A stretch of 64,000 nucleotides of DNA from Candidatus Rhodoferax odensensis (GTDB taxonomy: Bacteria; Pseudomonadota; Gammaproteobacteria; Burkholderiales; Burkholderiaceae_C), in NCBI GenBank assembly GCA_016718405.1, contig JADKDJ010000005.1, positions 62,001 through 126,000 of the forward strand, read 5' to 3'. Position numbers and translations under genes: made by a program. Every line of letters starts with the position of its first letter. Within the stretch, counting starts at the first letter, position 1. The notes under the pieces were generated by a model. It had not been told where the DNA came from. It did not search any database and saw nothing but the letters and a program-made list of their open reading frames with translations. Positions 8,337 to 18,898 of the stretch are shown here, piece after piece.

Positions 8337-9701
8337 ATGCAATACGACGCGGTCATCATTGGTGGCGGCCCGGCCGGGCTGGCCATCGCCTCGGAGCTGT
8401 CGCGCACGCGCCGGGTGCTGGTGCTTGAGAAGGGCATGGCTGGCAACACCAACCGCAGTTGGTTCGTGCCGCTCAACGTGGTGGACGACACGGTTCGGCC
8501 TTTCACCTACGGCGGCGTGACCCGCTTCTTGGCCAACACCTACTCGGGCGGCAAGGCCACCTGGAATGCACGCCAGTTTCCGCGCTATCCCTATGTTGAC
8601 GAGAAACGGCTGTTGCCGCATTGGGTCGATACCATTCGCGCCAATGGGTCCGAAGTGGTGGACCAGTGCGAGTACCGCTCACACCAGGTCAAGGCCGATG
8701 GGGTCACGGTCGATACCGCTCGCGGCCAGTTCACCGCGCGGCTGCTGATCGACTGCACCGGCTACAACTCGCAGATCGCCAAGCAGTACGGCATCAGTCG
8801 CGCCAGCTACTACTGGTGGTCGGTGTTTGGGGCGATTGGCGACCACCCCAATGGCCTGGACGGCATGCAGGTGGGTGACTACATGTTGTGGCAGACCTTT
8901 GCCGACACCACGCCCAATGCCGACACCTCGCTGCAGCAGGGTCGACCGCTGTTTGAATACGAAATACTCGACGAGCGCACTTCGTTCTCGCTGGTGCTCT
9001 ATTTGCGGCGCGAGATCATGTCGCGCGAGTTCATGGAGCCGGTGTTCAACCGCATCATCCGCGAAGAAGCCGCGACTTCGGCCTTTCACAGCATGCAGGT
9101 CAAAGAGCTCAAGTACGGCTGGTATCCATCGGCCAGCGTGTCGCAGGAGCTAGCGCGCGAGCGGGTGATCTTTGCCGGCGACGCTGCGTGCTGGACCACA
9201 CCGTGCGGCTGGGGCATGTCATTCATTTTGAACAATTACCGCGATTTCTCGGCGCGCTTGGAGCAAGCCTTGGCCGGCGACCAATTAGGTCGGGCGCACT
9301 TGGCGGCGATACCGCACTTTCGTTTTCGCGAACGCGGCGAGATTGTTCTGAATGCCTTGATGACGCACTTCCTCTCCAATGCGCCAGCGCCGATGCTGGA
9401 CCGCTTCATCAACCTGTTCAACGACACCAGCCCGAATCACATCGACCCGATCTATTGCGAAAAAGTCTTCACGTTGGACATCACCACCGCCGAGGTGCAC
9501 ACGGTGCTGGGCGCGATCCTCAAGGAGTTCCACCTGAAGGAACTGTTTGGTATTCTGCAGCCCGACGACTACCTGTTGTTGGTCGAGGAGGCGGTGGCTT
9601 TCGTGGGTGAATCGGTGGTGGGCGAAGTGCGGCAATGGCTGCACCTGGGCGGTGCCAAGCCGGTTGACCCAACGCGCAACAACGGCTTTGACTTTGCTTG
9701 A
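8337..9701 (+). CDS. FAD-dependent oxidoreductase of the lycopene-cyclase/halogenase-like group
   Basis: About 454 residues. N-terminal dinucleotide-binding motif [16 protein letters not shown] with the acidic strand end (LVLEKG), a middle [11 protein letters not shown], and the second FAD motif [17 protein letters not shown] near residue 290. The pattern is that of geranylgeranyl reductase, lycopene cyclase and tryptophan halogenase flavoproteins. No carotenoid genes are nearby, so the role is open. Start chosen at the second ATG, which has a GGGA site six bases upstream; the first ATG (8325) adds four residues. Confidence 0.75.
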   Translation: MQYDAVIIGGGPAGLAIASELSRTRRVLVLEKGMAGNTNRSWFVPLNVVDDTVRPFTYGGVTRFLANTYSGGKATWNARQFPRYPYVDEKRLLPHWVDTIRANGSEVVDQCEYRSHQVKADGVTVDTARGQFTARLLIDCTGYNSQIAKQYGISRASYYWWSVFGAIGDHPNGLDGMQVGDYMLWQTFADTTPNADTSLQQGRPLFEYEILDERTSFSLVLYLRREIMSREFMEPVFNRIIREEAATSAFHSMQVKELKYGWYPSASVSQELARERVIFAGDAACWTTPCGWGMSFILNNYRDFSARLEQALAGDQLGRAHLAAIPHFRFRERGEIVLNALMTHFLSNAPAPMLDRFINLFNDTSPNHIDPIYCEKVFTLDITTAEVHTVLGAILKEFHLKELFGILQPDDYLLLVEEAVAFVGESVVGEVRQWLHLGGAKPVDPTRNNGFDFA

Positions 9702-9703
9702 AG

Positions 9704-9775
9704 CCAGAGCCCGAGCCAGAGCCAGAGCCCGAGCCCGAGCCCGAGACCAAGACCAAGACCAAGACCAAGACCAAG
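9704..9775 (+). repeat. 12-unit hexanucleotide tandem repeat between flavoprotein and kinase genes
   Basis: Seven units of CC(A/C)GAG followed by five perfect units of ACCAAG fill the gap right after the flavoprotein stop. If translated from a TTG in the kinase frame they would give seven Pro-Glu and five Thr-Lys pairs. Perfect short repeats of this kind are length-unstable, and the position just upstream of the kinase start could affect its translation. Confidence 0.85.
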
Positions 9776-9799
9776 AGCTCAGGCCAACGCTCGCAGTCA

Positions 9800-12739
9800 G
9801 TGACCCATCGCCCCAACCCCACTTCGTCTGGAGAAGCTGCCATCGACCCGATCCCGAAACCCCGGCTGACGCCACTGGAGCGCTTGGTCGCGTGGTTTGC
9901 GCCGCCGCGCACCGAGCGCGATGGGCGCCAGCACGCCGCTGACCGCCTGCTGGTTTACGTGGGTCTGATCACGGCAGCGTTTTCCTTGCTGTATTGGGCC
10001 ACGTCGCTGGTTGTTGGCTACCAGATCGGCGCGTTCCTGATGTTGGTCTGCTTTGCCATTCACATGGGCATCTTGTTCCTGTTTCGGCGTAGCGCCGCGT
10101 ATCGGGTCAGCGCCAACCTGTATTTGGCCAATTGCACCTTTGTGGCGGTGCTGGGGTGCAGCTTCTTTACCGGCGGTATTTATTCGCCGGTCGTGCCATG
10201 GTTTACCTTGATTCCCATCGCCGGTGTGTTGTTGCTGGGTTATGGTCGCGATGCCTTGCTGTGGTTCGTGCTGTGCTGCGCGATCACCCTGGTTTATGGC
10301 GTGGCCGCCATGCAGGGTTATGCGTTTCCTTTGGCCTATGACCTGGCGTTCGCCAAGCTCTTCACGACCATCTGCGTCAGTGGGCTGGTGATGATTCTGT
10401 TTGCCATTGCCTTGACCTTCGATCGCAACCGCAACCTGGCGCTGGAGAAGATCCGCGAGCAAAACGATGCCCTCAAGGCCGCGCGCGAGCAGGCCGACAG
10501 CGCCACGCGCGCCAAGAGCGACTTTCTGGCCAACATGAGCCATGAGATTCGCACACCCATGAACGCCGTCATTGGCATGTCGCGCCTTTGCCTGGGTACC
10601 GAGCTGCAGCCGCGCCAGCGCGACTATGTGGAAAAGGTCTATCGCGCTGGGCAGTCCTTGCTGGGGGTGGTCAACGACATCCTCGACTTCTCCAAGATCG
10701 AGGCGGGCATGCTCAAGATGGAGCGCATCGAGTTTCAGCTGGACCAGGTGTTTGACAACCTGGCTGGCTTTACCGCGGCCAAGGCGCAGGAGAAGGGGCT
10801 GGAGCTTCTGTTTCACCTGCCGGTCAACAAGGAGTGCCACCTGATCGGGGACCCGCTGCGTCTGGGCCAGGTGCTGTTGAACCTGGTCAGCAATGCCATC
10901 AAGTTCACGGATTCGGGGGAGATACAGGTCAATGTCAGCCCGCTGCAGATGACCAATGAATTGGTCGAGTTGGAGTTCCGGATCCAGGACACCGGCATCG
11001 GCATGACCCCCGAGCAGTGCGCGCGTGTGTTTCAGTCGTTCTCGCAAGCGGACACGTCGACCACCCGCAAGTATGGCGGCAGTGGTCTGGGCCTGGCCAT
11101 CAGCAAGCATCTGGTGGACATGATGGACGGCACCATTCGTTTGACCAGTCAGCCAGGTGTGGGCAGTACCTTCGTGTTCACCGCCAAATTTGGCCGAGCC
11201 AAGGAGAACGCCACACGCGTGCAGCACGTGTTGCCAGCCGATCTGAATCAGCTCAAGGTGCTGGTGGTGGACGACGTCGACAGTGCTCGCCAGGTGTTGG
11301 AGTCGATGTTGCTGCCATTCTCGTGCCGCGTCACCTGCGTCGAGTCCGGTCAGGCGGCACTGAGCGCGCTGGAGGCGGCTACGGAAGACGACCCCTACCG
11401 GCTGGTGCTGATGGACTGGAACATGCCGGGTCTGGATGGTATAGAGGCGTCCAGGCGCATCAAGATGCACCCCAAACTGGCAGCCATTCCGACCGTGATC
11501 ATGGTCACCGCGCATGGCCGCGAAGTCGTCATGGAGCGTGCCGCCGATGCCAAGTTGGACGGTTTCCTGATCAAGCCGGTGACGCCTTCGATGCTGGTCG
11601 ACACCATCGTCGGCGTGTTCGCACCGGCCAGCAGCGAGGCCAGCGGACCTGATCGTGCCGCGACGTGGGGCATCAAGACGCTCGAAGGCATTCTCAATGC
11701 CCATGTGCTGGTGGTGGAGGATAACGAGATCAACCGTCAGTTGGCTCAGGAGTTGCTGCAGCAGGCCGGCCTGCTGGTGACCTTGGCGCACAACGGCAAG
11801 GAGGCGGTGGAGCTGGTGCAGCGTGCCCACTTTGATGCCGTGCTGATGGATATTCACATGCCGATCATGGGTGGCTTTGAGGCCACACAGTTGATCCGCG
11901 CCAACCCACTGCTCAAGCAGTTGCCGATTATTGCCATGACCGCCAATGCCATGACCGGTGATCGCGAGAAGTGCCTGGCGGCGGGCATGAACGACCATGT
12001 AGCCAAGCCGATCGACCCCGAGTTGTTGTTCCTGGCTTTGACCACCTGGATCGCGCCAGGTATCCGCACGCCACCGCTGGGCGTGGCGCGGGCGCAGCAA
12101 ATGGGCAGCGCCGTCGCCAAGTCCACCGTGTTGCCCGACGACTTACCCGGCATCGACATGCTGGTCGGGCTTAAGTCCACGGGTGGGGATGCGGCGCTGC
12201 TGCACAAGATTCTGATGAATTTTCTGCGTGATCACCGCGACGACGCCCAAGCCATCCGGCAAGCGCTGCAAGCGCAGGACACGCACCTGGCGCAACGCAT
12301 CGCGCACACCCTCAAGGGCGTCTCGGGATCGATCGGTGCCAGGGCCCTGCGGCCGGCCGCCATTGCCATGGACGCTGCGCTGCGCAGCCGCGCCAGCGCC
12401 ACCTATGCACGCTTACTCGACAATCTGGACAACGCGCTGGCGCTCGTTGTGGCCAGCTTGAGCTGGCTGGAGCAGCAAGAGATCGGCCGCACCAGCGCCG
12501 ACGCTGAGCCGGGACCGCTCAACGTCCAGGAACTGCAGCCGCTGATCGAGCACTTGGCCAACTTGTTGCGTGACATGGACCCGGAGGCGGAGGTGGCCGC
12601 ATTGGCGTTGCGTCGGCGTCTGGGTGGTGGCGCGGCGCAGGCGGCGGGTCAAGAGCTGGTTGTGCAATTGGCCAAATTTGACTTCGAGAGCGCGGGGCAC
12701 ACTTTGGCGCGATTGCGTGCAGAACTGGAGGCAGTGTGA
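9800..12739 (+). CDS. membrane-bound hybrid sensor histidine kinase (HisKA-HATPase-REC-REC-HPt)
   Basis: About 979 residues. N-terminal region has about six hydrophobic helices ([17 protein letters not shown] to [12 protein letters not shown]) with no periplasmic domain, then a coiled coil and the H-box [18 protein letters not shown] (phospho-His). N, G1 and G2 boxes follow ([24 protein letters not shown]). Two receiver domains carry Asp in [10 protein letters not shown] and VLMDIHMP, and a C-terminal HPt has [12 protein letters not shown]. This is a complete His-Asp-His relay. The GTG start is a guess between the tandem repeat and the first conserved helix; a TTG overlapping the upstream stop is possible. 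The stop overlaps the next gene's GTG, so output is likely that diguanylate cyclase. Confidence 0.9.
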   Translation: MTHRPNPTSSGEAAIDPIPKPRLTPLERLVAWFAPPRTERDGRQHAADRLLVYVGLITAAFSLLYWATSLVVGYQIGAFLMLVCFAIHMGILFLFRRSAAYRVSANLYLANCTFVAVLGCSFFTGGIYSPVVPWFTLIPIAGVLLLGYGRDALLWFVLCCAITLVYGVAAMQGYAFPLAYDLAFAKLFTTICVSGLVMILFAIALTFDRNRNLALEKIREQNDALKAAREQADSATRAKSDFLANMSHEIRTPMNAVIGMSRLCLGTELQPRQRDYVEKVYRAGQSLLGVVNDILDFSKIEAGMLKMERIEFQLDQVFDNLAGFTAAKAQEKGLELLFHLPVNKECHLIGDPLRLGQVLLNLVSNAIKFTDSGEIQVNVSPLQMTNELVELEFRIQDTGIGMTPEQCARVFQSFSQADTSTTRKYGGSGLGLAISKHLVDMMDGTIRLTSQPGVGSTFVFTAKFGRAKENATRVQHVLPADLNQLKVLVVDDVDSARQVLESMLLPFSCRVTCVESGQAALSALEAATEDDPYRLVLMDWNMPGLDGIEASRRIKMHPKLAAIPTVIMVTAHGREVVMERAADAKLDGFLIKPVTPSMLVDTIVGVFAPASSEASGPDRAATWGIKTLEGILNAHVLVVEDNEINRQLAQELLQQAGLLVTLAHNGKEAVELVQRAHFDAVLMDIHMPIMGGFEATQLIRANPLLKQLPIIAMTANAMTGDREKCLAAGMNDHVAKPIDPELLFLALTTWIAPGIRTPPLGVARAQQMGSAVAKSTVLPDDLPGIDMLVGLKSTGGDAALLHKILMNFLRDHRDDAQAIRQALQAQDTHLAQRIAHTLKGVSGSIGARALRPAAIAMDAALRSRASATYARLLDNLDNALALVVASLSWLEQQEIGRTSADAEPGPLNVQELQPLIEHLANLLRDMDPEAEVAALALRRRLGGGAAQAAGQELVVQLAKFDFESAGHTLARLRAELEAV

Positions 12740-13683
12740 TCAACTATGTGTCGCCAAGCGAAGAGCGGCCACGCATCCTGATTGTGGATGACGAGCGCAT
12801 CAACATCAACCTGCTCAACGCCTTGCTCAAGGCCGATTACAAGATCATGGTGGCCACCGATGGTGAACAGGCGATCAAGGCTGCCGCGACGGGCAAACCC
12901 GAGCTTATCTTGCTCGACATCGTGATGCCCGGCATTGATGGCTACGAAGTCTGCCGCCGCCTCAAGTCGATGGCGGCTACCCAGACCATACCAATCATTT
13001 TCATCACCGCCATGGGCGACGTCGAGAATGAAACCATGGGCTTCGCCCTGGGTGCGGTCGATTACATCGCCAAGCCGTTCAACAGTGCGGTGGTCAAAGC
13101 GCGCGTGGGTGTGCACATGAAGCTCAAGCGCAACGGCGACATGCTGGAAAACCTGGCCTCGATGGATACCTTGACCGAGATCCCCAATCGGCGGGCGTTC
13201 GACCTCACGCGTACCCAAGAGTGGGCGCGCAGCGTGCGCGACGGTTTGCCGATTTCGTTTGCCATGATCGATGTCGACAAGTTCAAGCAGTACAACGACA
13301 ACTATGGTCACGGTGCTGGTGACGAGTGTTTGACGCGCATTGCCAAAGCCTTGCACGCCTGTGTGCATCGACCGGGGGACTTCCTGGCCCGTTATGGCGG
13401 CGAAGAGTTTGCTGCAATCCTGGTCAATACCGATGCCCAGGGGGCGCTCAATATGGCCCAGCGGTTTCACGCGGCGGTGGCCGCGCTGCAGATCCCGCAT
13501 GCCCATTCGACCGCGGCGCCCCAGGTCAGCATCAGCATCGGCCTGGCCACCGCGATTGCCACGACCGAATGCACCCCCGAGATGCTGTCCGAAGCGGCGG
13601 ACAAAATGCTGTATTTGGCCAAGGATGCAGGGCGCAATACCACCCAGGCCGTTGATCTGACGGCTCCTACTCAGGCTGGCTGA
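12736..13683 (+). CDS. response regulator with diguanylate cyclase (REC-GGDEF)
   Basis: 315 residues. Receiver domain with acidic pocket IVDDER, phospho-acceptor Asp in [10 protein letters not shown] and Lys in AKPF; then a GGDEF domain with the active variant YGGEEF. RPGD five residues before it is an RxxD inhibitory site, so product feedback is likely. It starts on GTG overlapping the stop of the hybrid kinase (GTGTGA), indicating translational coupling and a two-component pair that makes c-di-GMP on command. The 3' end overlaps the convergent PAS-diguanylate cyclase by 13 bp. Confidence 0.93.
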   Translation: MINYVSPSEERPRILIVDDERININLLNALLKADYKIMVATDGEQAIKAAATGKPELILLDIVMPGIDGYEVCRRLKSMAATQTIPIIFITAMGDVENETMGFALGAVDYIAKPFNSAVVKARVGVHMKLKRNGDMLENLASMDTLTEIPNRRAFDLTRTQEWARSVRDGLPISFAMIDVDKFKQYNDNYGHGAGDECLTRIAKALHACVHRPGDFLARYGGEEFAAILVNTDAQGALNMAQRFHAAVAALQIPHAHSTAAPQVSISIGLATAIATTECTPEMLSEAADKMLYLAKDAGRNTTQAVDLTAPTQAG

Positions 13684-15410
13684 TCGGGCGCCACGCAAAC
13701 GACGCCGCGGCCATTGGCCTTGGCTTGGTACATGGCTGCGTCGGCCCGCTGCATCAGTACATCGAGACTCGGGCCAGCGCTGTTGAAGTGGGCCACGCCG
13801 GCACTGGCCCCGACGCCGCAGTCCGGGTAGCTCTGGGCGGCGGCCTCCAGTACCCTTGCAATCAGCTCGCTGGCCAATTGCAGCGGGTTGTCGTCTCTGT
13901 CGACACATTCGCACAGCAAGGCAAACTCATCGCCACCAATGCGCGCCAGGAAATCAGTCTTGCGCAGCCGCGTGGCAAGGTGTGTTGCCACGTTTCTAAG
14001 CAGGGCGTCACCGGCCAAGTGCCCGTGCGTGTCGTTGACATGCTTGAAGCGGTCAAGGTCAATAAAGATCACCGCCCCGCGGTGCTGGTAACGTGCGGCC
14101 CGCGCCAGCGTGCTCTCCAGCGTGGCTTCGAAGTAGCGCCGGTTCGGAATGTCGGTGAGCGCGTCGTAGTGGGCCATGTGTTGCAGGGCTTCGCGCGCCT
14201 GATGCAGTTCCGTGACGTCGGTGCCGGTGCCTCGGTAGCCCAGGAACGCGCCGCTTGGATCAAACGCCGGTACGGCCGACACCGAGATATGCAGCCGCTG
14301 GCCGGCCGGGCCGAGCAAGGCGTACTGAAAATCGCGATACGGGCGGCGCTGGGACAGATCTTCATTGTGTTGACGCCACTTCTCAGGTTCGGTCGCCACG
14401 GCGCCCGGTGCGGCCACCTCACGCCGCTGTTTGCCCAGCAGGTCTTCGGGAGCGAGGCCGGTCACGTCCTGGAAGCGTTCGGAAAAGTAGCTGAAGCGCA
14501 GCTGCGCATCGGTCTCGAAAAACCAGTCGCTGGAGGCGCGGGCAAAGTCGCGAAAACGCTGTTCGCTGGCACCCAGCGCGGTCTCGGCGCGTTTGCGCGC
14601 AGTGATGTCGATGTAGGTGGTGACCAGGCTGCCGTCGCTGGTGGGTGTGCCGATGACCTCGATGCAGGTACCGTCCGGGCGGCTGCGCTCGAAGTGGTGC
14701 GGCTGCGGGTGCCTGGCTTGCTCGACGCGCGAGGAAACCAATTGCTCAACCGGTCCCGCGCCATACTCGCCGCGCTCGGCATTGAACCGAATGAAATCCT
14801 CGAACCTGCTGCCGGGACGGGCCAACACAGGCGGGAACCGCATGATGCGCGCAAACTGCGGGTTGCACAGTTCGAGCACCAGGTCCTTGTTGACCAGCGT
14901 AATGCCATGCTCCACGTGCGACACCACTTGCTGCAACAGCGCGGACTGGTGGACCAGCTCGGCGGTGCGGGCCGCAACACGGGCTTCCAGCTCGGTGGTC
15001 AGCGACTGCAGTGCGCGCTCACGCTGGCGGTGTTCGGTGACATCGGTGTAGATGGTGACGAAACCACCCGATGCCAGTGGCGTACCGCGCACCTCGATGA
15101 CTGTGCCGTCCGGGCGGTCTCGCTCAAAATGATGGGGTTCGAAACGTCGCGCGATTTCCAGCCGGGTCTGAACCTGACTCTCCAGGTCGCCATCGCCATA
15201 CTCGCCGCGCTGTGCGTTAAAGCGATAGAGCTCTGCCAGCGGGGTGCCAGGCTGCATCAGATGGGGCGGGAACTCGAACAGCTCAGCGAGTCGGCGGTTG
15301 GCTGCAATCAGGCACAGATTGGCGTCAAAAACCGAAATACCCGCATCCAGTGCGTCGATGCCTTGCGCCAGCAGGGTTTTGTCGGAGGCAAGGGGTGGGA
15401 TGGTGGACAT
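13671..15410 (-). CDS. diguanylate cyclase with three PAS-type sensor domains
   Basis: 579 residues. Two related PAS-like modules (about residues 15-130 and 165-275) share the motif FNAxRGEYG and HHFER(D/S)RPDGT and look like an internal duplication with a coiled coil between them; a third PAS/PAC (ASEQRFRDFARASSDWF..., YRGTGTDVTE) precedes the cyclase. The GGDEF domain has intact IGGDEFALL and an RKTD inhibitory site. No membrane helix or EAL domain is visible, so it should be a cytosolic c-di-GMP synthase. It faces the kinase/regulator pair, making a local c-di-GMP cluster. Confidence 0.92.
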   Translation of the reverse strand: MSTIPPLASDKTLLAQGIDALDAGISVFDANLCLIAANRRLAELFEFPPHLMQPGTPLAELYRFNAQRGEYGDGDLESQVQTRLEIARRFEPHHFERDRPDGTVIEVRGTPLASGGFVTIYTDVTEHRQRERALQSLTTELEARVAARTAELVHQSALLQQVVSHVEHGITLVNKDLVLELCNPQFARIMRFPPVLARPGSRFEDFIRFNAERGEYGAGPVEQLVSSRVEQARHPQPHHFERSRPDGTCIEVIGTPTSDGSLVTTYIDITARKRAETALGASEQRFRDFARASSDWFFETDAQLRFSYFSERFQDVTGLAPEDLLGKQRREVAAPGAVATEPEKWRQHNEDLSQRRPYRDFQYALLGPAGQRLHISVSAVPAFDPSGAFLGYRGTGTDVTELHQAREALQHMAHYDALTDIPNRRYFEATLESTLARAARYQHRGAVIFIDLDRFKHVNDTHGHLAGDALLRNVATHLATRLRKTDFLARIGGDEFALLCECVDRDDNPLQLASELIARVLEAAAQSYPDCGVGASAGVAHFNSAGPSLDVLMQRADAAMYQAKANGRGVVCVAPDQPA

Positions 15411-15560
15411 GGGGCATTTGGGATGAGCATAATTTTAGTCCGATGGCGCGGATCAGTCATGGGCCGACAGAGCCAACAAAGGGCCAACACAGCGGCTCAG
15501 GTTTGAGGTGGCTAAGCCGGGCGGCCCGCAGCCGCAGTCCGACAGGTCCGACCCGTGCGG

Positions 15561-16049
15561 CTAGCGGCTAAGTCCCTTGCCAGCCAGGCCCCGGAAAAAC
15601 TCGGCGATCCAGTCCTCGCCCATGCCGCGCGCATCGGCCAGCTCGCCACCGCTGGTGGCGTAAATCAATTGGCGGTCGGCGGTCGCGACGACGATCGAGG
15701 GGATGCCCTTCTTGATCACATCCCCGTAGGGTTTGACCACATCGAGGTTCTTGTCAAAGCGGCCGACATTGATTTTGACCGTCACAAAATTGGCGCCGAG
15801 CAGCGATTGCATGGCCGGCTTCTTGAACTCGGCGTCGAGCATCCTGCAGTCGCCACACCAGTTGGCGCCAAACACGATCAGGACACGCTTGCCCTGTGCC
15901 TTGGCGGTGGCGAAGGCCTGGGTCACTTGGGCCGGCGCATTGGCGGACTCGTCGTAAGGTTGGTCCGCCCGGTCGGCAGCTTGTGCGCCCGAGTTGAGGG
16001 TAACTGCCAGGCAGACAAACAGGAGCAGCGGCCAGAGGGACTTCTTCAT
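15561..16049 (-). CDS. secreted thioredoxin-fold protein
   Basis: 162 residues with a clear signal peptide (MKKSLWPLLLFVCLAVTLNSGAQA). The thioredoxin active site is WCGDCRML, near residue 65, with cis-Pro region KGIPSIVV. The CGDC variant is common in periplasmic thioredoxin-like proteins of the thioredoxin_7 type. It is monocistronic. Likely role is thiol redox handling in the periplasm; the partner is unknown. Confidence 0.87.
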   Translation of the reverse strand: MKKSLWPLLLFVCLAVTLNSGAQAADRADQPYDESANAPAQVTQAFATAKAQGKRVLIVFGANWCGDCRMLDAEFKKPAMQSLLGANFVTVKINVGRFDKNLDVVKPYGDVIKKGIPSIVVATADRQLIYATSGGELADARGMGEDWIAEFFRGLAGKGLSR

Positions 16050-16119
16050 GGATTTCTCGCAAGGAGTTCAGACCCGCAAATTATCTGACAGAGCTGCAAA
16101 GCTTGGGTCAAGCGGCGCA

Positions 16120-16329
16120 TCAATGGTCGGTTTGGGGGCGCTGGCGAACACGCTCCAACATGGCGGCACAGTCCCCCTGGGCCGAGTCGCGCGCCCGCTG
16201 ATCGATCTCGAACTTCAGGTCATGCAGGCTCAATGAGGTCAGCACCAGGGCATCGCGCAGGGCCATCAGCAGCGTCAACGTTCGTGCATTGAGGACGACG
16301 ATGTCGTCGGTCGGTTTTGGCGCTGGCAT
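16120..16329 (-). CDS. hypothetical small protein
   Basis: 69 residues, MPAPKPTDDIVVLN, followed by an amphipathic Leu-rich segment (LTLLMALRDALVLTSLSLHDLKFEID). A CAGGAAC ribosome site precedes the ATG at good spacing, and the codon use fits the neighbours. No family recognised and no catalytic motif visible; it could be cytosolic and helical. Confidence 0.5.
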   Translation of the reverse strand: MPAPKPTDDIVVLNARTLTLLMALRDALVLTSLSLHDLKFEIDQRARDSAQGDCAAMLERVRQRPQTDH

Positions 16330-16440
16330 GTTCAGTTCCTGGGGCTTGGGGCAGGCTGCCTTGATGCTACGTCACCCGCGCCCTGGCGTCTGTAACAAGA
16401 TGCTAAGTGGCCTGACGCTGGGCCGCCGGGCGGACCAACG

Positions 16441-17022
16441 CTAGCGCAAACCCGCGCGCCAGGACTGCAAAAAGGCCTGCACCTCCGGCGTGGGGCGGTG
16501 TGGCTCTTTCCAGTATTCGCTGCAGTCGCTCTTGCGACCAAGCAGCTTCATGTTGATCAGTTCACGCCGAAGCGTGGCCTGATCGCCAAAAGTGTGGTGG
16601 GCGTTGAGGATGGCGTTGACCTCCTTCTCGGTGTACTTGCGCCGGGCCGCAAAATGGGTCCACAGCGCCCACATGGCCATTTGTTGCACCGACAGTTTGT
16701 TGGGCAGGCGAACCAAGCGCCCGGACTCATCGAACTGAAGCAGCGCCTTGCGCACGGTGGCCGACAGCGTGGACAGATCGATCGCCGATTCACCGGGTAC
16801 GGCGGCGGGCGAAGCCGGGGCCACCCGCGGCGCCGCGGTCAAGGCGCTGGCCTTGAGGGTGGCGAAATTGCGCAGCCCCGCGGCGCGTGCCAGCAGGTTG
16901 AGCAATTCCACATGCGAGGGCAGCGGTTTGCCGGCGGCGTGGCGCTCATCCAGAAAACTCTTGAGGGTCTTGGTGAACGCCGAAACGTCGGGCGTGGTCA
17001 GGGGTACGAGCAGTCGAGTCAT
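16441..17022 (-). CDS. DUF2087-domain protein
   Basis: About 193 residues. The C-terminal part holds the DUF2087 pattern: GRLVRLPNK, then KYTEKEVNAILNAHHTFGDQ and TLRRELINMKLL with a closing YWK. This domain is often fused to regulators and is thought to bind nucleic acid or act in regulation. The N-terminal 70 residues (FTKTLKSFLDERHAAG..., LLNLLARAAGLRNFATL) are helical and resemble the segment found before glyoxalase-related DUFs. The second ATG was chosen because GAGGA lies six bases upstream and covers the first ATG. Confidence 0.75.
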   Translation of the reverse strand: MTRLLVPLTTPDVSAFTKTLKSFLDERHAAGKPLPSHVELLNLLARAAGLRNFATLKASALTAAPRVAPASPAAVPGESAIDLSTLSATVRKALLQFDESGRLVRLPNKLSVQQMAMWALWTHFAARRKYTEKEVNAILNAHHTFGDQATLRRELINMKLLGRKSDCSEYWKEPHRPTPEVQAFLQSWRAGLR

Positions 17023-17310
17023 GAACATTCCTCGTGTGCCTGGGCTCGGTCAAGAGTGCTGGGGTTGCCGCTTGCAGCGTAGGCACACAAAAATGTCAGG
17101 TGCTGGCTGGTGATGTTGGCAGGTTTAGCGTGAGCACTGGGCTCCGGCAACGCCTGGGTGAACTGTTGACCCGGGCGTGAGTGTAAACCCAAAACGCACG
17201 GCATGCCCTGTCCGAGCGGCATACCGCCATGGGCGTACACACGGTGACAGACATGAAGTGGTTTTGGCAGTAGCATCGTCGCCTTCGCCGCGCCTTTAAG
17301 GATGATTGCC

Positions 17311-18303
17311 ATGGCCACCACAACGCCCAGCACCGAGTGGAAGGAGAACATCGCAGCCGATGAAGCGCAGCGCTTCGATCGCTACGCCAAGGTGTTCGCA
17401 GCGATACAGGCGCGCAGGTCGGCCAGGTACGGCGCTGGGCGCGCGCTACACCGCAAGCAGATCACCGCGGCAAAGGGCACCCTGGAGGTGCTGCCGGATG
17501 TGCCCAGCTATGCCTGGCATGGCTTGTTCAAGTTGCCAGCCAAGTACGAGGTCTGGGTGCGGCTCTCCAACGGCGGCCTGGATCGCGCGCCGGACCGCAC
17601 GCCCGATATTCGCGGCTTTGCCTTGCGCGTGCTCGGGGTCAAGGGTGAATCGGCTCTGGGAAACGGTCCGGCCAAGAGCCAGGATTTCACGCTCATCAAC
17701 CAGGAGGTATTCGCTTTCCCGCGCAGCGACGAGTTTGTGGATTTTGTCGAGGCGGCGGCGCGCGGCAATGGCGCCTTGCTGCGGTTTCTGGTAAGCCGCT
17801 ACGGTTTGCTGGGTGGCCCCAAGCGCTTGCTCAAAATGGTATCGACGGTTGGGAAGCCCTTTGGCGGTTTTGCGACCGAGACCTTGTACAGTGCGGTCCC
17901 GATGGCGTGTGGGCCCTATGCGGTGCGCGTCAGATTGGTGCCCGCTGCCACCAATGGCGCGGCCAACGCGGCGGCCAAAGATGACTGGGGCGCGGACTTC
18001 AGCGCGCGCTTGTCGCGCCAGCCACTGCAATGGGAACTGCAGTTGCAGCCCTTTGTGAGCGAGGCGCTGACTCCGATTGAGGACGCCTCGGTGAACTGGT
18101 CAACACCGTACACAACCGTGGCCCGGTTGACCTTGCCTCAGCAGGACAGCACCACCGCCAAAGGGCAGGCGCTGGCCAAGGAAGTGGAGGCTGCGGTGTT
18201 CGACCCGTGGCAGGCGCTGGCCGATCATCGCCCGCTGGGGGACGTGCAGCGCGCCCGCAAGGTCGTGTATTTCGAGAGTCAAAAGGGGCGTGGGGCAGCG
18301 TGA
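17311..18303 (+). CDS. catalase-related protein
   Basis: About 330 residues. Shows the catalase-fold core without the full catalase set: HGLFKLPAKYEVWVRLSNG (strand with substrate-channel region), PDIRGFALRVLGVKGES, SQDFTLINQEVFAF, and DPWQALADHRPLGDVQRARKVVY near the C-terminus. It is shorter than true catalases (about 480-500) and matches the small catalase-like heme proteins, which may be peroxidases or lyases. AAGG is well placed for this ATG and too close for the upstream ATG at 17302. Confidence 0.78.
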   Translation: MATTTPSTEWKENIAADEAQRFDRYAKVFAAIQARRSARYGAGRALHRKQITAAKGTLEVLPDVPSYAWHGLFKLPAKYEVWVRLSNGGLDRAPDRTPDIRGFALRVLGVKGESALGNGPAKSQDFTLINQEVFAFPRSDEFVDFVEAAARGNGALLRFLVSRYGLLGGPKRLLKMVSTVGKPFGGFATETLYSAVPMACGPYAVRVRLVPAATNGAANAAAKDDWGADFSARLSRQPLQWELQLQPFVSEALTPIEDASVNWSTPYTTVARLTLPQQDSTTAKGQALAKEVEAAVFDPWQALADHRPLGDVQRARKVVYFESQKGRGAA

Positions 18304-18309
18304 GCGGGT

Positions 18310-18693
18310 TCAGGCGGGTGAGTGCAGCCCGATGGTGTTGCCCTCAGTGTCCTGAGCGATGGCGATGAAGCCATAGTCGCCGATGCTCATCTTTTCCTGA
18401 CACAGGGTACCGCCATGCGTCACCACGCGGGCGGCCTCCACGGCGCAGTCTTCACACGAGAAGTACACCATGGTGCCGCCGATTCCGGGACCCATGTTGG
18501 CACTTTTCACCAATGCGCCGGCCGCGCCAGCGCCATTGTCCACCCAGGTAAACGCACACATCTGCATGTCCGATCCCATTGCTGGCAGGTCGACCATCTC
18601 GCGTTGGAACACGGCTTTATAGAAATTCTTGGCGCGACCCATGTCGGCCACATAGATCTCGAACCAGCCAACAACGTTTGCGGGTGGTGACAT
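18310..18693 (-). CDS. VOC-family (glyoxalase/bleomycin-resistance fold) protein
   Basis: 127 residues with the two beta-alpha-beta halves of a VOC protein: VVGWFEIYVADMGRAKNFY at the start and a C-terminal IAIAQDTEGNTIGLHS with the metal-ligand Glu position. The group is often annotated as PhnB-like or lactoylglutathione-lyase-related. A GGAG site lies before the ATG. It ends six bases from the convergent catalase-like gene. Substrate unknown. Confidence 0.85.
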   Translation of the reverse strand: MSPPANVVGWFEIYVADMGRAKNFYKAVFQREMVDLPAMGSDMQMCAFTWVDNGAGAAGALVKSANMGPGIGGTMVYFSCEDCAVEAARVVTHGGTLCQEKMSIGDYGFIAIAQDTEGNTIGLHSPA

Positions 18694-18898
18694 GACAGGC
18701 TCCTTCAAAGTGGGAGGGACAATTCGGCTACAAGTGTAGAACCGTCGTATGCCGTGTGCAAGGCCAGTTGTGAAAATTGACGGCCTGATGCCGAGCGGCC
18801 ATTTCGCCGTGGCGCCCGGGCGTTTGCTATGCGCTACCCTTGCAGCGCGATGCTTGTAGCCGACCCGCCGTTTCTGGCCCCCACACCCTGGAGTCATC

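Noticed and set aside
9797..12100. 767-residue minus-strand open frame over the hybrid kinase
   Set aside because: His/Gln-rich shadow frame with no family likeness; the + strand is a full kinase.
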